NCBI RefSeq assembly: GCF_002102155.1 | Contig: NZ_LQOU01000064.1 | Location: 1 to 64,000 of the forward strand | Source of the DNA: Mycobacterium europaeum | Lineage (GTDB): Bacteria > Actinomycetota > Actinomycetes > Mycobacteriales > Mycobacteriaceae | Direction: 5' to 3' | DNA length: 64,000 nt | In this document: positions 33,301 through 41,437 of the stretch, piece after piece | How the letters are laid out: each line of letters opens with the position of its first letter | Numbering within the stretch: position 1 is the stretch's first letter | The notes under the pieces: model-generated | Databases searched by the model: none | What the model was told of the DNA's origin: nothing | The model's input: the letters and a program-made list of their open reading frames with translations, nothing else | Translations under genes and position numbers: made by a program

Positions 33301-34137
33301 TCAGGTCTTCTTGGTTTCGGCGCGGCTGGCGGCGACGCGACGGAACAGCTCGGTCATGCCGGCACGGGCCGTGATCATTTCGGTCAATCGCGGGTTGAGT
33401 TGGATGGCTGCGGCAATGGGGCGGACCGGCGCGCCGGTGACGTGCACTTCGGGGCGGTCGTGGCGGATGGCCGCGACGACCTTGCGGGCCACTCGAGTGG
33501 TTGTGGTCGTGCCGAGCAAGGGGCTGGCGGAGAATCCGTTGTCGAGCATCCGTTGGTACATCCCGGCACCGGTTACCAACCCGGGGCACACGACGGAGAA
33601 ACCGACGGGGGTGTGACGGTATTCGGCGCGTAGCGCCTGTGTCAGCGCGAGCAGGGCGGCCTTCGTCGCAGAGTAGGGCACTTGGTAGGCGCTGCCCATC
33701 TTCGCCAGTCCCGAGGAGACGAACACGATATGGCCACGCCCACGGTCGAGCATGCCGGGCAGGGCCCGATGGGTGAGGAGCATCGTGGCGGTCAAGTTGA
33801 CCTCGACCATGGTGCGGATGTCGTCGGGCGTCATGTCCGTGAACGCGGCGGGCTGTTCGACGCCGGCGTTGTTGACCAGAACGTCGACGGGGCCGAAGTC
33901 TCGCTCGGCGCGGCCGAGCAGGTCGTCTGCTGCCGCGGGGTCCGTCAGGTCGGTCGGAATAGCTTGTGCGCGTGCATGGTTCGCGCCCAGCTCGGCAACG
34001 AGCTCGTCGAGAGCACCGCTTTGTCGACCAGAAACCAGCACGGCGGCGCCGGCATCGGCGAGCGCCTGGCAGATGGCGCGGCCGATGCCGCCGGACGCTC
34101 CGGTGACCAGGGCGGTCTTGCCGGTCAGTTCTTTCAC
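33301..34137 (-). CDS. Short-chain dehydrogenase/reductase
   Basis: 278 residues, classical SDR. Cofactor motif TGASGGIGR (13-21), NNAG, catalytic Ser in VSSGLAKMG and Tyr/Lys in PYSATKAAL. The residue after the first beta strands (GRQSGAL) with Arg suggests NADP(H). Last gene of a leftward group NmrA-like, PLP enzyme, SDR; converges on TetR 2 with seven bases between. Substrate unknown. Confidence 0.9.
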   Translation of the reverse strand: MKELTGKTALVTGASGGIGRAICQALADAGAAVLVSGRQSGALDELVAELGANHARAQAIPTDLTDPAAADDLLGRAERDFGPVDVLVNNAGVEQPAAFTDMTPDDIRTMVEVNLTATMLLTHRALPGMLDRGRGHIVFVSSGLAKMGSAYQVPYSATKAALLALTQALRAEYRHTPVGFSVVCPGLVTGAGMYQRMLDNGFSASPLLGTTTTTRVARKVVAAIRHDRPEVHVTGAPVRPIAAAIQLNPRLTEMITARAGMTELFRRVAASRAETKKT

Positions 34138-34190
34138 GTGGGCTCCTCACAATATGTTGCCGCGTTCTTCAGGGGGATCGTCCGCGCCGG

Positions 34191-35219
34191 CTAGAGCACG
34201 TCGAGCAGCCGATCGAGGTCGTCATCGGTGTTGTACAGATGAAAGCCGACGCGGGCGGAGCCGGCGCGCACCGATGCCCGGATCCCGGCCCGCCGCAGGG
34301 AATCGGCGTCGTGGGAGCCCGGGACGGAGACGATCGGCGAGTCGACGGCGGGCATGTCGAGTTCGGCTCGCAGCCGATTCGCCAAACCCACCCCGTGGGC
34401 TTCCACCGCGCCCCGGTCCAGCGACGCCACCCAGGGCAGCGCGAGCCCCGCTCCCAAGACGCTGAACCACACCGGCGCCGCATCGAACCGCCGTGCACCG
34501 CCGGCCAGCCGCATCGGTAGGCCGTACACCGAGGACCATAGATCTTCCCCCGCATAGGGATTGGCCAGGTGCGGTATCAGCGCATCCAGCAGGCGTTGGC
34601 TCAACGACATCCACGCCACACCGCGCGGCCCGAGCAGCCACTTGTAGCTGACCGACACCACCGCGTCGGCCCACGGCATCTCGATGTTCTTCCAGCCCAG
34701 CGCGTGTGTCGCATCGATCACGGTGATCGTCCCGGATTCGGCGGCGTTGCGACGCAACCTTTCGACGTCCAGCACGGCTCCGTCGGCGGATTGCACGAGA
34801 CTGGCTGCCACCACGTCGAAGTCACCCGCCGCATCCTCGAGCCGGCCCCCGGGCAACTCCGTGACCGTGACTCCCCGCGCAGCTTGGGCGGCGAAGGGGA
34901 AGATGACACTGGTGAATTCGCCGCGCAAGGTCGCCACCCGGCTGCCGTCGGGTATCGACGCGGCCAGCAGGCCAATGGCCGACGAGACGCTGGTGCCCAT
35001 CGTCACCCGGTGTTCATCTACGCCGATCAGGGCGGCGTACGCGGCGCGGCTGGCGCTCATGGGGGCGTCGAATGCGCTCATCTGCAGGCGTCCTTGCGCC
35101 CACGACCGCACGCATTCGTGCATTCCATCGGCGACAAAGCAAGGCGGCAGCCCAGATGTGGCCGTGTCCAGGAAACCCTCAGCACCAAAGAATGTCGTAC
35201 CGAATGCTGCACGCTTCAC
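34191..35219 (-). CDS. PLP-dependent aminotransferase class V-fold protein
   Basis: 342 residues of the class V family (cysteine desulfurase, isopenicillin epimerase, kynureninase relatives). PLP lysine in SYKWLLGPRG; cofactor aspartate in VIDATHALGW; phosphate contact around TSVSSAIG. It lacks the active-site cysteine loop of cysteine desulfurases, so an aminotransferase, lyase or racemase role is more likely. Start is GTG 35219 with GGAGG eight bases upstream. Lies between the SDR and NmrA-like genes, about 50 bases from each. A PLP enzyme next to a RidA-like gene hints at enamine/imine by-products. Confidence 0.82.
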   Translation of the reverse strand: MKRAAFGTTFFGAEGFLDTATSGLPPCFVADGMHECVRSWAQGRLQMSAFDAPMSASRAAYAALIGVDEHRVTMGTSVSSAIGLLAASIPDGSRVATLRGEFTSVIFPFAAQAARGVTVTELPGGRLEDAAGDFDVVAASLVQSADGAVLDVERLRRNAAESGTITVIDATHALGWKNIEMPWADAVVSVSYKWLLGPRGVAWMSLSQRLLDALIPHLANPYAGEDLWSSVYGLPMRLAGGARRFDAAPVWFSVLGAGLALPWVASLDRGAVEAHGVGLANRLRAELDMPAVDSPIVSVPGSHDADSLRRAGIRASVRAGSARVGFHLYNTDDDLDRLLDVL

Positions 35220-35271
35220 CGTGCCGCCCTCCTTAACCGCTCATCGTTGCCGCCGGAGCCGACACGCCGGG

Positions 35272-36273
35272 TCAGCCGCACTCGGGAATGAAGACGTCCC
35301 GGTTGTCCCGGAACCACGACTTCAACGAAAGCGGCTCGAAACCAAGCATTTCCGGTGTGAGGTGACGTTCACCGCCGCGCAGGTCGTTGCCGCGCTTGAG
35401 GAGCTCGTTGATGAAGGGCACCTCATGATGGCATTCGGCCAGGATGTGCTCGGCGGCGTCGTCCTGCTTGTAGTACTTACGCAGGGCGGGCCCGAGTTCC
35501 CGCAGAAAGGCTTCATCGGAGCCTTCGTAGCCGATCGGCACGCCCCACGCGTCGCTCATGATGTCCGCGATCCTGCTGAACCTGATCATCGTGTCGATGC
35601 CGTTCTCCAGGTGCAGGGTTTCACCGGCTTCGGTCAGCGAGGGGTCCAGCAGCAGTTCGGCCGCGCAGCGGCCGATGTCGCGGGTCGCGATGAAGTTCAT
35701 CGGCCGGTCCGCCGCCATGACGAACGTGCGCCTGTCGCGGATCGGGTCGACCAGAAACTCGGAGAAATCCTCGAAGAACCAGCCCGGGATGTTCATGTAT
35801 ACGACCGGAACGCCCGCTTCCGTCAACACTTTACGGGCTCGCAGATGATGCAGCGCCGTTTCGTTCTTGTAGTCAGGGCCCCACAATGCCAGCACCTCCG
35901 CTTCATCACGGATTCCCGGCGGGTCGCCGATCAGCCGGACCAGCCGCACGAGCGTTCCGGTTGCCTTGACCGCGCTGGCCACGTTGGCCATGGCGACCTT
36001 CTCGTCGATGAAATCCGGGGTGAGCACGAACGCCGCATGGATCCCGTCGAAGGCCGCGATCATGTCATCGGCGCTCAGGTAGTCGGCGATCATCACCTCG
36101 GCGCCCGGGTGCGCTTCGGCCAGGGCTGCGGCCATGTCGGGCCTGCTGGAAACGACCCGGATGTGCGCGCTGGGGTGCCTTTCGGTGAGCCATTGTGCGC
36201 AGGGGCGTCCGATGTGTCCGGCGGCGCCGAAAACGAGAAAGGACGGTTCGGGAGGCAATGTCTGGATCGTCAC
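35272..36273 (-). CDS. NmrA-like NAD(P)-binding protein (atypical SDR)
   Basis: 333 residues. N-terminal Rossmann motif VFGAAGHIGRP (14-24); an NmrA-like body follows with NIPGWFFEDF and FIATRDIGRCAAELL. No Tyr-x3-Lys catalytic pair is evident, as usual for NmrA-type proteins, which may act as redox sensors or reductases. First gene of the leftward NmrA-PLP-SDR group, divergent from the RidA-like gene across a region holding the third copy of the TetR operator. Confidence 0.82.
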   Translation of the reverse strand: MTIQTLPPEPSFLVFGAAGHIGRPCAQWLTERHPSAHIRVVSSRPDMAAALAEAHPGAEVMIADYLSADDMIAAFDGIHAAFVLTPDFIDEKVAMANVASAVKATGTLVRLVRLIGDPPGIRDEAEVLALWGPDYKNETALHHLRARKVLTEAGVPVVYMNIPGWFFEDFSEFLVDPIRDRRTFVMAADRPMNFIATRDIGRCAAELLLDPSLTEAGETLHLENGIDTMIRFSRIADIMSDAWGVPIGYEGSDEAFLRELGPALRKYYKQDDAAEHILAECHHEVPFINELLKRGNDLRGGERHLTPEMLGFEPLSLKSWFRDNRDVFIPECG

Positions 36274-36438
36274 GATTCAATTCCTAACGCGCCGTGTGGA
36301 TCTGGTTAGTGCACCGGCCATGGTGGTGGGTATGTCGTGCGCGGAGTTCCGAAGCTTTCCGCCCCTCGAATCCGTCCCGCGCTGCCGCGGGGCCATAGTA
36401 GGCGTGCAAGATAAGGACAGTATGTAATATGCCATGCG

Positions 36439-36451
36439 TGACATGTTGTCA
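36439..36451. promoter_or_regulatory. TetR operator 3, TGACA-N3-TGTCA
   Basis: TGACATGTTGTCA carries the same arms as operators 1 and 2. It is in the spacer between the NmrA-like gene and the RidA-like gene, just after an AT-rich stretch (TATGTAATAT, 36421-36430) that could be the -10 of the rightward promoter; binding would then cover the start of transcription. GTCACAAGTGTGG next to it resembles the flank of operator 1. Confidence 0.7.
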
Positions 36452-36522
36452 CAAGTGTGGTCACAGTGCGGTCGGGGTGCCGCCGGTTCGCATTCGCCAC
36501 GGCCATGAGGAGGTGAGCACCG

Positions 36523-36600
36523 ATGGACGACGGGTTCCGCGGATGGCGTGCCCGCTGCGTAGACCGGCCGTCTGGTCGTTGCGCAGGGCGGCGGAGGTGA
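36523..36600 (+). CDS. Possible 25-residue leader ORF before the RidA-like gene
   Basis: ATG 36523 has an excellent AGGAGG nine bases upstream and runs 25 codons to TGA 36600 (start MDDGFRGWRARC, then Arg-rich). The TGA overlaps GTG 36597, the likely start of the RidA-like gene, in the classic GTGA arrangement. It may be a translated coupling leader. Alternatively the RidA-like protein begins further upstream at GTG 36513 in its own frame and this ORF is chance. Confidence 0.4.
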   Translation: MDDGFRGWRARCVDRPSGRCAGRRR

Positions 36601-37112
36601 AGCCCGCGTCGACGCCGGAGAAGCGTCTCGCGCGGCTCGGCATCGAGCTGCCGGCCCCGGCACCGGTCGCCGGCAGATACCTTGCGGCCAAACGCGATCG
36701 CGACCTGGTTTTCGTATCCGGCCACGGGCCTATTCGGAGCAGGCATGGCGGCTCCTTACCCGGCGTCCAGGGCAAAGTGGGAATCGACCTCACGCCGGAG
36801 GCCGCCCGATCGGCAGCCCGCCTCACAGGGCTGTTCCTGCTGTCCGCGCTCCGCGCGGAAATCGAATCCCTTGACCGCGTGCGATCGGTGCTCAAGGTGT
36901 TCGGCATGGTGAACTGCGCTCCCGGGTTCACCGATACGCCCGCCGTCATCGACGGCTGCTCGGAACTGATCGTGCAGGTGTTCGGCGACAAGGTCGGCCG
37001 CCACGCCCGTTCCGCGGTCGGCATGGCCGAGTTGCCGTTCGACATCTGCGTGGAGATCGAGATGGTGGTCGCGGTCAAACGCAGGTACCGCCTGCGCGGG
37101 AAACGGCATTGA
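36597..37112 (+). CDS. RidA/YjgF-family protein
   Basis: About 171 residues. The YjgF/RidA-type domain covers most of it: TPEKRLARLGIELPAPAP, DLVFVSGHGPIR, GKVGIDLTPEAARSAARL, and C-terminal VGMAELPFDICVEIEMVVAV. RidA proteins speed hydrolysis of reactive enamine/imine intermediates released by PLP enzymes; this longer subfamily often lacks that activity and its role is unknown. Start uncertain: GTG 36597 (overlapping the leader ORF stop) fits family length; GTG 36513 and ATG 36543 are also in frame. Converges on paaK. Confidence 0.78.
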   Translation: MKPASTPEKRLARLGIELPAPAPVAGRYLAAKRDRDLVFVSGHGPIRSRHGGSLPGVQGKVGIDLTPEAARSAARLTGLFLLSALRAEIESLDRVRSVLKVFGMVNCAPGFTDTPAVIDGCSELIVQVFGDKVGRHARSAVGMAELPFDICVEIEMVVAVKRRYRLRGKRH

Positions 37113-37150
37113 CGTGTCCACCGGCAATCACGGCCGCCGCCGCTGCCCGG

Positions 37151-38512
37151 CTACCGCTGCGTACGGTTGTCGATCAACCGCCTCGCCTTTCCCTCGGAGC
37201 GCTTCATGCTGTTCGGCTCGACAACGTTGACCGTGACGCTGACGCCGATGCGACTCTTGATCTGCTTGGTGAGCGTGTCGGCGGCATCCACACGCATCTC
37301 GGGCGTCGCCCCCGACCGGCTTTCCACGTGCACGGTCAGGGTGTCGAGTCGGCCGGCGCGACTCAGAACGCAGTGGAATTCCGGTGTCAGCGCCTCGACC
37401 CCGAAGATCAGCTCCTCGATCTGAGTCGGGAAAAGGTTGACGCCACGCAGGATGATCATGTCGTCGGTGCGCCCGGCGATCCTGCGCATCCGCCGCATGC
37501 TCCGCGCGGTACCGGGCAGTAGTGCCGTGAGGTCGCGGGTGCGGTACCGAATGATCGGGAACGCCTGTTTGGTCAGTGAGGTGAAGACCAGCTCGCCTTC
37601 GGCTCCATCGGGGAGCACTCGGCCGCTTGCCGGTTCGATGATCTCGGGATAGAAATGGTCTTCCCAAATGTGCAGCCCGTCTTTGGTGTCGACGCACTCC
37701 TGGGCTACTCCGGGGCCGATCACCTCGGATAAGCCATAAATGTCGACTGCGTCGATGCCGAGCTTGCGTTCGAGTTCGGTGCGCATCTGTTCGGTCCAGG
37801 GTTCGGCGCCGAAGACGCCGGTACGCAAGGACGTTTTGCGTGGATCGATGCCTGCGCGTTCCATCGCGTCGATCAGTGTGAGCATGTACGACGGGGTGAC
37901 CATGATGGCGTCTGGCTCAAAGTCGGTGATGAGTTGGATCTGACGTTCGGTCATGCCGCCCGATATGGGGATGACCGTGCAGCCGAGGCGCTCTGCCCCG
38001 TAATGTGCCCCTATTCCGCCGGTGAAAAGACCGTAGCCGTAGGCGATGTGGACTTTGTCGGTGGAGCGGACCCCTGCCGCGCGCAGGCTGCGTGCGACCA
38101 GGTCGGCCCAGGTGTCGATGTCGGCCGCGGTGTAGCCGACCACGGTCGGGCGCCCGGTGGTGCCCGATGAGGCGTGGACGCGTCGGATCTCCGCCTGCGG
38201 CACGGCGAACATGCCGAACGGATAGTTCTGCCGCAGGTCGGCTTTGGTGGTGAACGGGAACAGGGCCAGATCCGCCAGGTCTTTGAGGTCACTTGGGTGG
38301 ACCCCGGCCTGATCGAAGGCGGTTCGGTAATGCGCGACATTGTCATAGGCATGCCGAAGCGACCACTTCAGCCGGGACAGCTGCAGCGCCGCGATCTCAT
38401 CGCGCGAGGCAACTTCGATCGGTTCGAGCGCATCGGGTGAGCGGCGCGCGGCGTCATCGGCGGGACGGTCGACGAGATCGGCCATGGCAAGTTCCCAGGG
38501 CAACATCGTCAT
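37151..38512 (-). CDS. paaK: Phenylacetate-CoA ligase PaaK
   Basis: Activates free phenylacetate with ATP and CoA to phenylacetyl-CoA. 453 residues, ANL-superfamily. ATP/AMP motif SSGTTGRPTVVGYT (P-loop-like), second motif DIYGLSEVIGPGVAQEC, then RTRDLTALL, and C-terminal lysine in MKRSEGKARRLID. These sequences are typical of PaaK rather than general acyl-CoA synthetases. ATG 38512 overlaps the paaE stop (ATGA); it is the last gene of paaABCDEK. If phenylacetyl-CoA also comes from phenylpyruvate via the upstream complex, PaaK would serve exogenous phenylacetate. Confidence 0.95.
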   Translation of the reverse strand: MTMLPWELAMADLVDRPADDAARRSPDALEPIEVASRDEIAALQLSRLKWSLRHAYDNVAHYRTAFDQAGVHPSDLKDLADLALFPFTTKADLRQNYPFGMFAVPQAEIRRVHASSGTTGRPTVVGYTAADIDTWADLVARSLRAAGVRSTDKVHIAYGYGLFTGGIGAHYGAERLGCTVIPISGGMTERQIQLITDFEPDAIMVTPSYMLTLIDAMERAGIDPRKTSLRTGVFGAEPWTEQMRTELERKLGIDAVDIYGLSEVIGPGVAQECVDTKDGLHIWEDHFYPEIIEPASGRVLPDGAEGELVFTSLTKQAFPIIRYRTRDLTALLPGTARSMRRMRRIAGRTDDMIILRGVNLFPTQIEELIFGVEALTPEFHCVLSRAGRLDTLTVHVESRSGATPEMRVDAADTLTKQIKSRIGVSVTVNVVEPNSMKRSEGKARRLIDNRTQR

Positions 38513-39609
38513 GCGTCGAAATCGACGGTCAAGGCATCGGTGCTGGGATAGGACTGGCACGTCAGCACAAAGCCGGCTTCGACTTCGGCGGGGTCGAGTG
38601 CGTAGTTGCGGCGCATGTCCACGGCGCCGCCGGTGACCTGGGCGCGGCAGGTCCCGCACACCCCACCCTTGCACGCGAAGGGCAGGTCGCTGCGGGACCG
38701 CTGCGCCGCGTCGAGGATCGAAGAATCACGCGGCAGCGCGAGTGTGGTGGTGGCACCGTCTAGAACGAGGGTGACCTGGCTGACCGGGCCGGACATCGCT
38801 GCATCGACATGTTCGACCGGTACGGGAGCGGTGTCTTCGACGAAGAACAGCTCCTGATGGATTCGGTCGCCGCGCACCCCGAGCGTGTGCAGCGCCGCCT
38901 TGGCGTCGGTGACCATCCCGAGCGGTCCGCACAGCCAGAAGTGGTCGACGCTGTGCACCGGCACGAGGCGTTGCAACAGTGCGTGGATGCGGGCACGGTC
39001 GAGCCGGCCGCTGAGCAGGTCGGAAGTTCGCGGCTCACGCGAAAGCACGTGCACCAGCTGCAGCCGTGCGCCGTAGGAGTCCTTGAGGTCGGCCAGCTCA
39101 TCGGCAAACATGACCGTGCCGGCGCGGCGGTTGCCGTAAAGCAGCGTGACCCGTGATTCGGGATGGGTCAGGACCGAAGCGGCGATCGAAAGGACCGGGG
39201 TGATACCGGAACCGGCGGCAATCACCACGTGGTGTCCCCCTCGGGCGGGGTCCGCGGTGAAATTGCCCGAGGGCGGCTGCACTTCGACCTCATCGCCCGG
39301 GCAGAGCTGGTGGACCAGCCAGCCCGAGAGCGCTCCTCCGGGTACTTCGCGGACTCCGACCCGGGGCCGGTCACCGGCGGGCGAGCAGATCGAGTAGGTC
39401 CGGCGCTGCTCGGTGCCGTCGATGATGCGCCGAATGACGACGGATTGGCCGGGCGCGAAGGCAAATTCGGCGGCGTACTCGTCGGGCACGGTGAAGGTGA
39501 TGGCGGCGGCGTCAGCACAGAGCTGCTGCACGTCGGCGACCCGCACCGTGCGGAATCGCCGACGACGCGGGCCCGTACCCGTCGCGGCGACCAGTTCAGC
39601 GGTGGACAT
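38509..39609 (-). CDS. paaE: Phenylacetyl-CoA epoxidase reductase subunit PaaE
   Basis: 366 residues. FAD-binding domain with RTYSICSP, NAD(P) domain with AAGSGITPVLSI and CGPLGMV, and a C-terminal plant-type 2Fe-2S domain with cysteines in CKGGVCGTC and the later LTCQS. Transfers electrons from NADPH to the PaaA diiron centre. ATG 39609 lies one base after the paaD stop. Confidence 0.95.
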   Translation of the reverse strand: MSTAELVAATGTGPRRRRFRTVRVADVQQLCADAAAITFTVPDEYAAEFAFAPGQSVVIRRIIDGTEQRRTYSICSPAGDRPRVGVREVPGGALSGWLVHQLCPGDEVEVQPPSGNFTADPARGGHHVVIAAGSGITPVLSIAASVLTHPESRVTLLYGNRRAGTVMFADELADLKDSYGARLQLVHVLSREPRTSDLLSGRLDRARIHALLQRLVPVHSVDHFWLCGPLGMVTDAKAALHTLGVRGDRIHQELFFVEDTAPVPVEHVDAAMSGPVSQVTLVLDGATTTLALPRDSSILDAAQRSRSDLPFACKGGVCGTCRAQVTGGAVDMRRNYALDPAEVEAGFVLTCQSYPSTDALTVDFDA

Positions 39610-39610
39610 A

Positions 39611-40141
39611 TCAAATCTCCTTGATGCGCTCGAATGGTTCACCGCAGCGCCGGCAGCGGTGCAGGGATTTGCAGGCGGTCGACCCGAAGGCCGACAGTTC
39701 TTCGGTATCCAGGCAGTCGCACTGCGGGCACTGCACCACGGGGCGGTGCGCAACGAGGGCGAGGGGGACGGGGCCGGTGGTCGGCCGCGGGGCGGCGTGC
39801 GGGGGAGCGATCCCATGTGCTTCGAGCTTGCGGCGGCCGTCGACGGTGATCCAGTCCGAACTCCAGGGCGGCGCCAGCGAGATCCGGACCTCAACCCGCT
39901 CTAAACCCGTTGAGGCGAGCGCATTTGCGAGGTCCTCGCGGATGGTGGCCATCGCGGGGCATCCGGAGTAGGTCGGGGTGATGGTGACGACGATCGTGCC
40001 GTCTTCTTCTTGGTGGACGTCACGCAACACTCCGAGGTCCACCAGCGTCAGCATCGGCATCTCGGGGTCGGTCACCGTGGCGGCGACTGCACGCGCCCGG
40101 GCCACCGCCCCCATCATCGCGGCGGTCATCGACCTCACCAT
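39611..40141 (-). CDS. paaD: Phenylacetyl-CoA epoxidase maturation protein PaaD
   Basis: 176 residues. N-terminal MIP18/DUF59 domain (VTDPEMPMLTLVDLGVLRDV; TPTYSGCPAM), the iron-sulfur assembly type fold, and a C-terminal zinc-ribbon with cysteines in CPQCDC and CRRCGEPF. PaaD is needed for epoxidase assembly but is not a catalytic subunit. The start (ATG 40141, or GTG 40138) overlaps the paaC stop. Confidence 0.93.
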   Translation of the reverse strand: MVRSMTAAMMGAVARARAVAATVTDPEMPMLTLVDLGVLRDVHQEEDGTIVVTITPTYSGCPAMATIREDLANALASTGLERVEVRISLAPPWSSDWITVDGRRKLEAHGIAPPHAAPRPTTGPVPLALVAHRPVVQCPQCDCLDTEELSAFGSTACKSLHRCRRCGEPFERIKEI

Positions 40142-41046
40142 GCCCCAGTGGGATGCGCCCGGGCCACGGACTGCATTTCGGCCAGTAGATAGCTCAGCGC
40201 TTCGGTGTGGGTACCGTCTCGGCCGGATCTGCCGGCCACTCGCGCCGCGGCCCGCACCACCGGGACGGGCAACAGCGCGGCCCGGAAGATCTGTTCGACG
40301 ACGTCGTCGAACTCACCGCGAAGCATCGCCGAGTCGGCCGCCGCGCCCGTCGCCGCAAGTCGCTGCTCCACCGGGTTGGGAATGAAAAGTTCGTCCACGT
40401 AGGGCCATACAGCCGTGACCGCCCGCTCCAGCCGGAACCGCGACTCGGCGGTCCCCCCTGCGAGCGTGCGGAACCACCGGGCGGCGTAGTCGCGGTGATA
40501 GGTCACTTCTTTGACGCCCTTGGTGGCCACGGCCGCGAGCACCGGGTCGCGCGAGTCCCGCAACCGTTGCAGTGTCGCCAGCCGAAAAGTGGCGAACACC
40601 AGAAGGCGCGCGATGCTGTGGGCGAAGTCGCCGTTGGGCAGTTCCACCAGGCGAAGGCACCGAAACGACGGCTCGTCGCGAAAGAAGGCCAACGCGTCGT
40701 CGGCGGGCACGGGGGAGTCGTCGGGCAGCGCCGGGACAATTGCCGGGTGGGCGGCCGCGGCCCGGGCCAGCAACAGGCGGGCCTGGCCGAGCAGGTCCAG
40801 CCCGATGTTGGCCAGTGCCATCTCCTCTTCGAGTTCGGGCGCGTTAGCGCACCATTGGGTCAGCCGCTGCGCGGAGATCAACGCATCGTCGGCGAGCATC
40901 AAGCAGTAGACCGCCAGGTCGGCGGCGTCGATGCCGTCAACCAACGCGGTGTCGACGCCTGCCAGCGGATCGTCGAAGCTGGTTCCGAATGCCCACTGGT
41001 CGTGCGTGTCTTCGTCGATGGCGTAGGTGGTGTCGGGGTCGTTCAT
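40135..41046 (-). CDS. paaC: Phenylacetyl-CoA epoxidase structural subunit PaaC
   Basis: 303 residues with a ferritin-like helical bundle that pairs with PaaA but carries no working diiron site. Motifs: CLMLADDALISAQRLTQWC, ALANIGLDLLGQARLLL, NGDFAHSIARLLVFATF, and KEVTYHRDYAARWF. ATG 41046 (MNDPDTTYAIDED); the 22-base gap to paaB is the largest within paaABCDEK. Confidence 0.94.
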   Translation of the reverse strand: MNDPDTTYAIDEDTHDQWAFGTSFDDPLAGVDTALVDGIDAADLAVYCLMLADDALISAQRLTQWCANAPELEEEMALANIGLDLLGQARLLLARAAAAHPAIVPALPDDSPVPADDALAFFRDEPSFRCLRLVELPNGDFAHSIARLLVFATFRLATLQRLRDSRDPVLAAVATKGVKEVTYHRDYAARWFRTLAGGTAESRFRLERAVTAVWPYVDELFIPNPVEQRLAATGAAADSAMLRGEFDDVVEQIFRAALLPVPVVRAAARVAGRSGRDGTHTEALSYLLAEMQSVARAHPTGAW

Positions 41047-41068
41047 GCGCGCAGGCCTTCCTCGCCGA

Positions 41069-41437
41069 TCACATGTGGGAGACGTTGTCGGCAATGGTGT
41101 AAAAGGTGGGGTGGCGGTACACCTTGTCGCCGCTGGGTGCGAAGAACGGATCCTTCTCGGCGGGGCTGGACGCGAGGATCGCGTCCGAACGCACCACCCA
41201 GATGCTGACGCCTTCGTTGCGCCGGGTGTAGAGATCACGCGCGTGGCGCAGGGCCATCTTCTCCTCGGCGGCGTGCAGCGAACCGACATGCACATGGTTG
41301 AGACCGCGTCTGCCGCGGACGAATACCTCGTAGAGCGGCCAGTCGGCCGCGACCGCGGCCTCGTCCGGTACCGTGTCCACGCTCGCTATCGGAACCGCGC
41401 CGTGACCGCCTTCGGCGGTGAAGTCGTTGTCGCTCAT
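41069..41437 (-). CDS. paaB: Phenylacetyl-CoA epoxidase subunit PaaB
   Basis: 122 residues. Core PLYEVFVRGRRGLNHVHVGSL, then ALRHARDLYTRRNEGVSIWVV is the PaaB signature; it bridges PaaAC heterodimers. The first 30 residues (SDNDFTAEGGHGAVPIAS) are longer than in the E. coli protein (about 95 residues) and likely flexible. ATG 41437 overlaps the paaA stop. Confidence 0.94.
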   Translation of the reverse strand: MSDNDFTAEGGHGAVPIASVDTVPDEAAVAADWPLYEVFVRGRRGLNHVHVGSLHAAEEKMALRHARDLYTRRNEGVSIWVVRSDAILASSPAEKDPFFAPSGDKVYRHPTFYTIADNVSHM

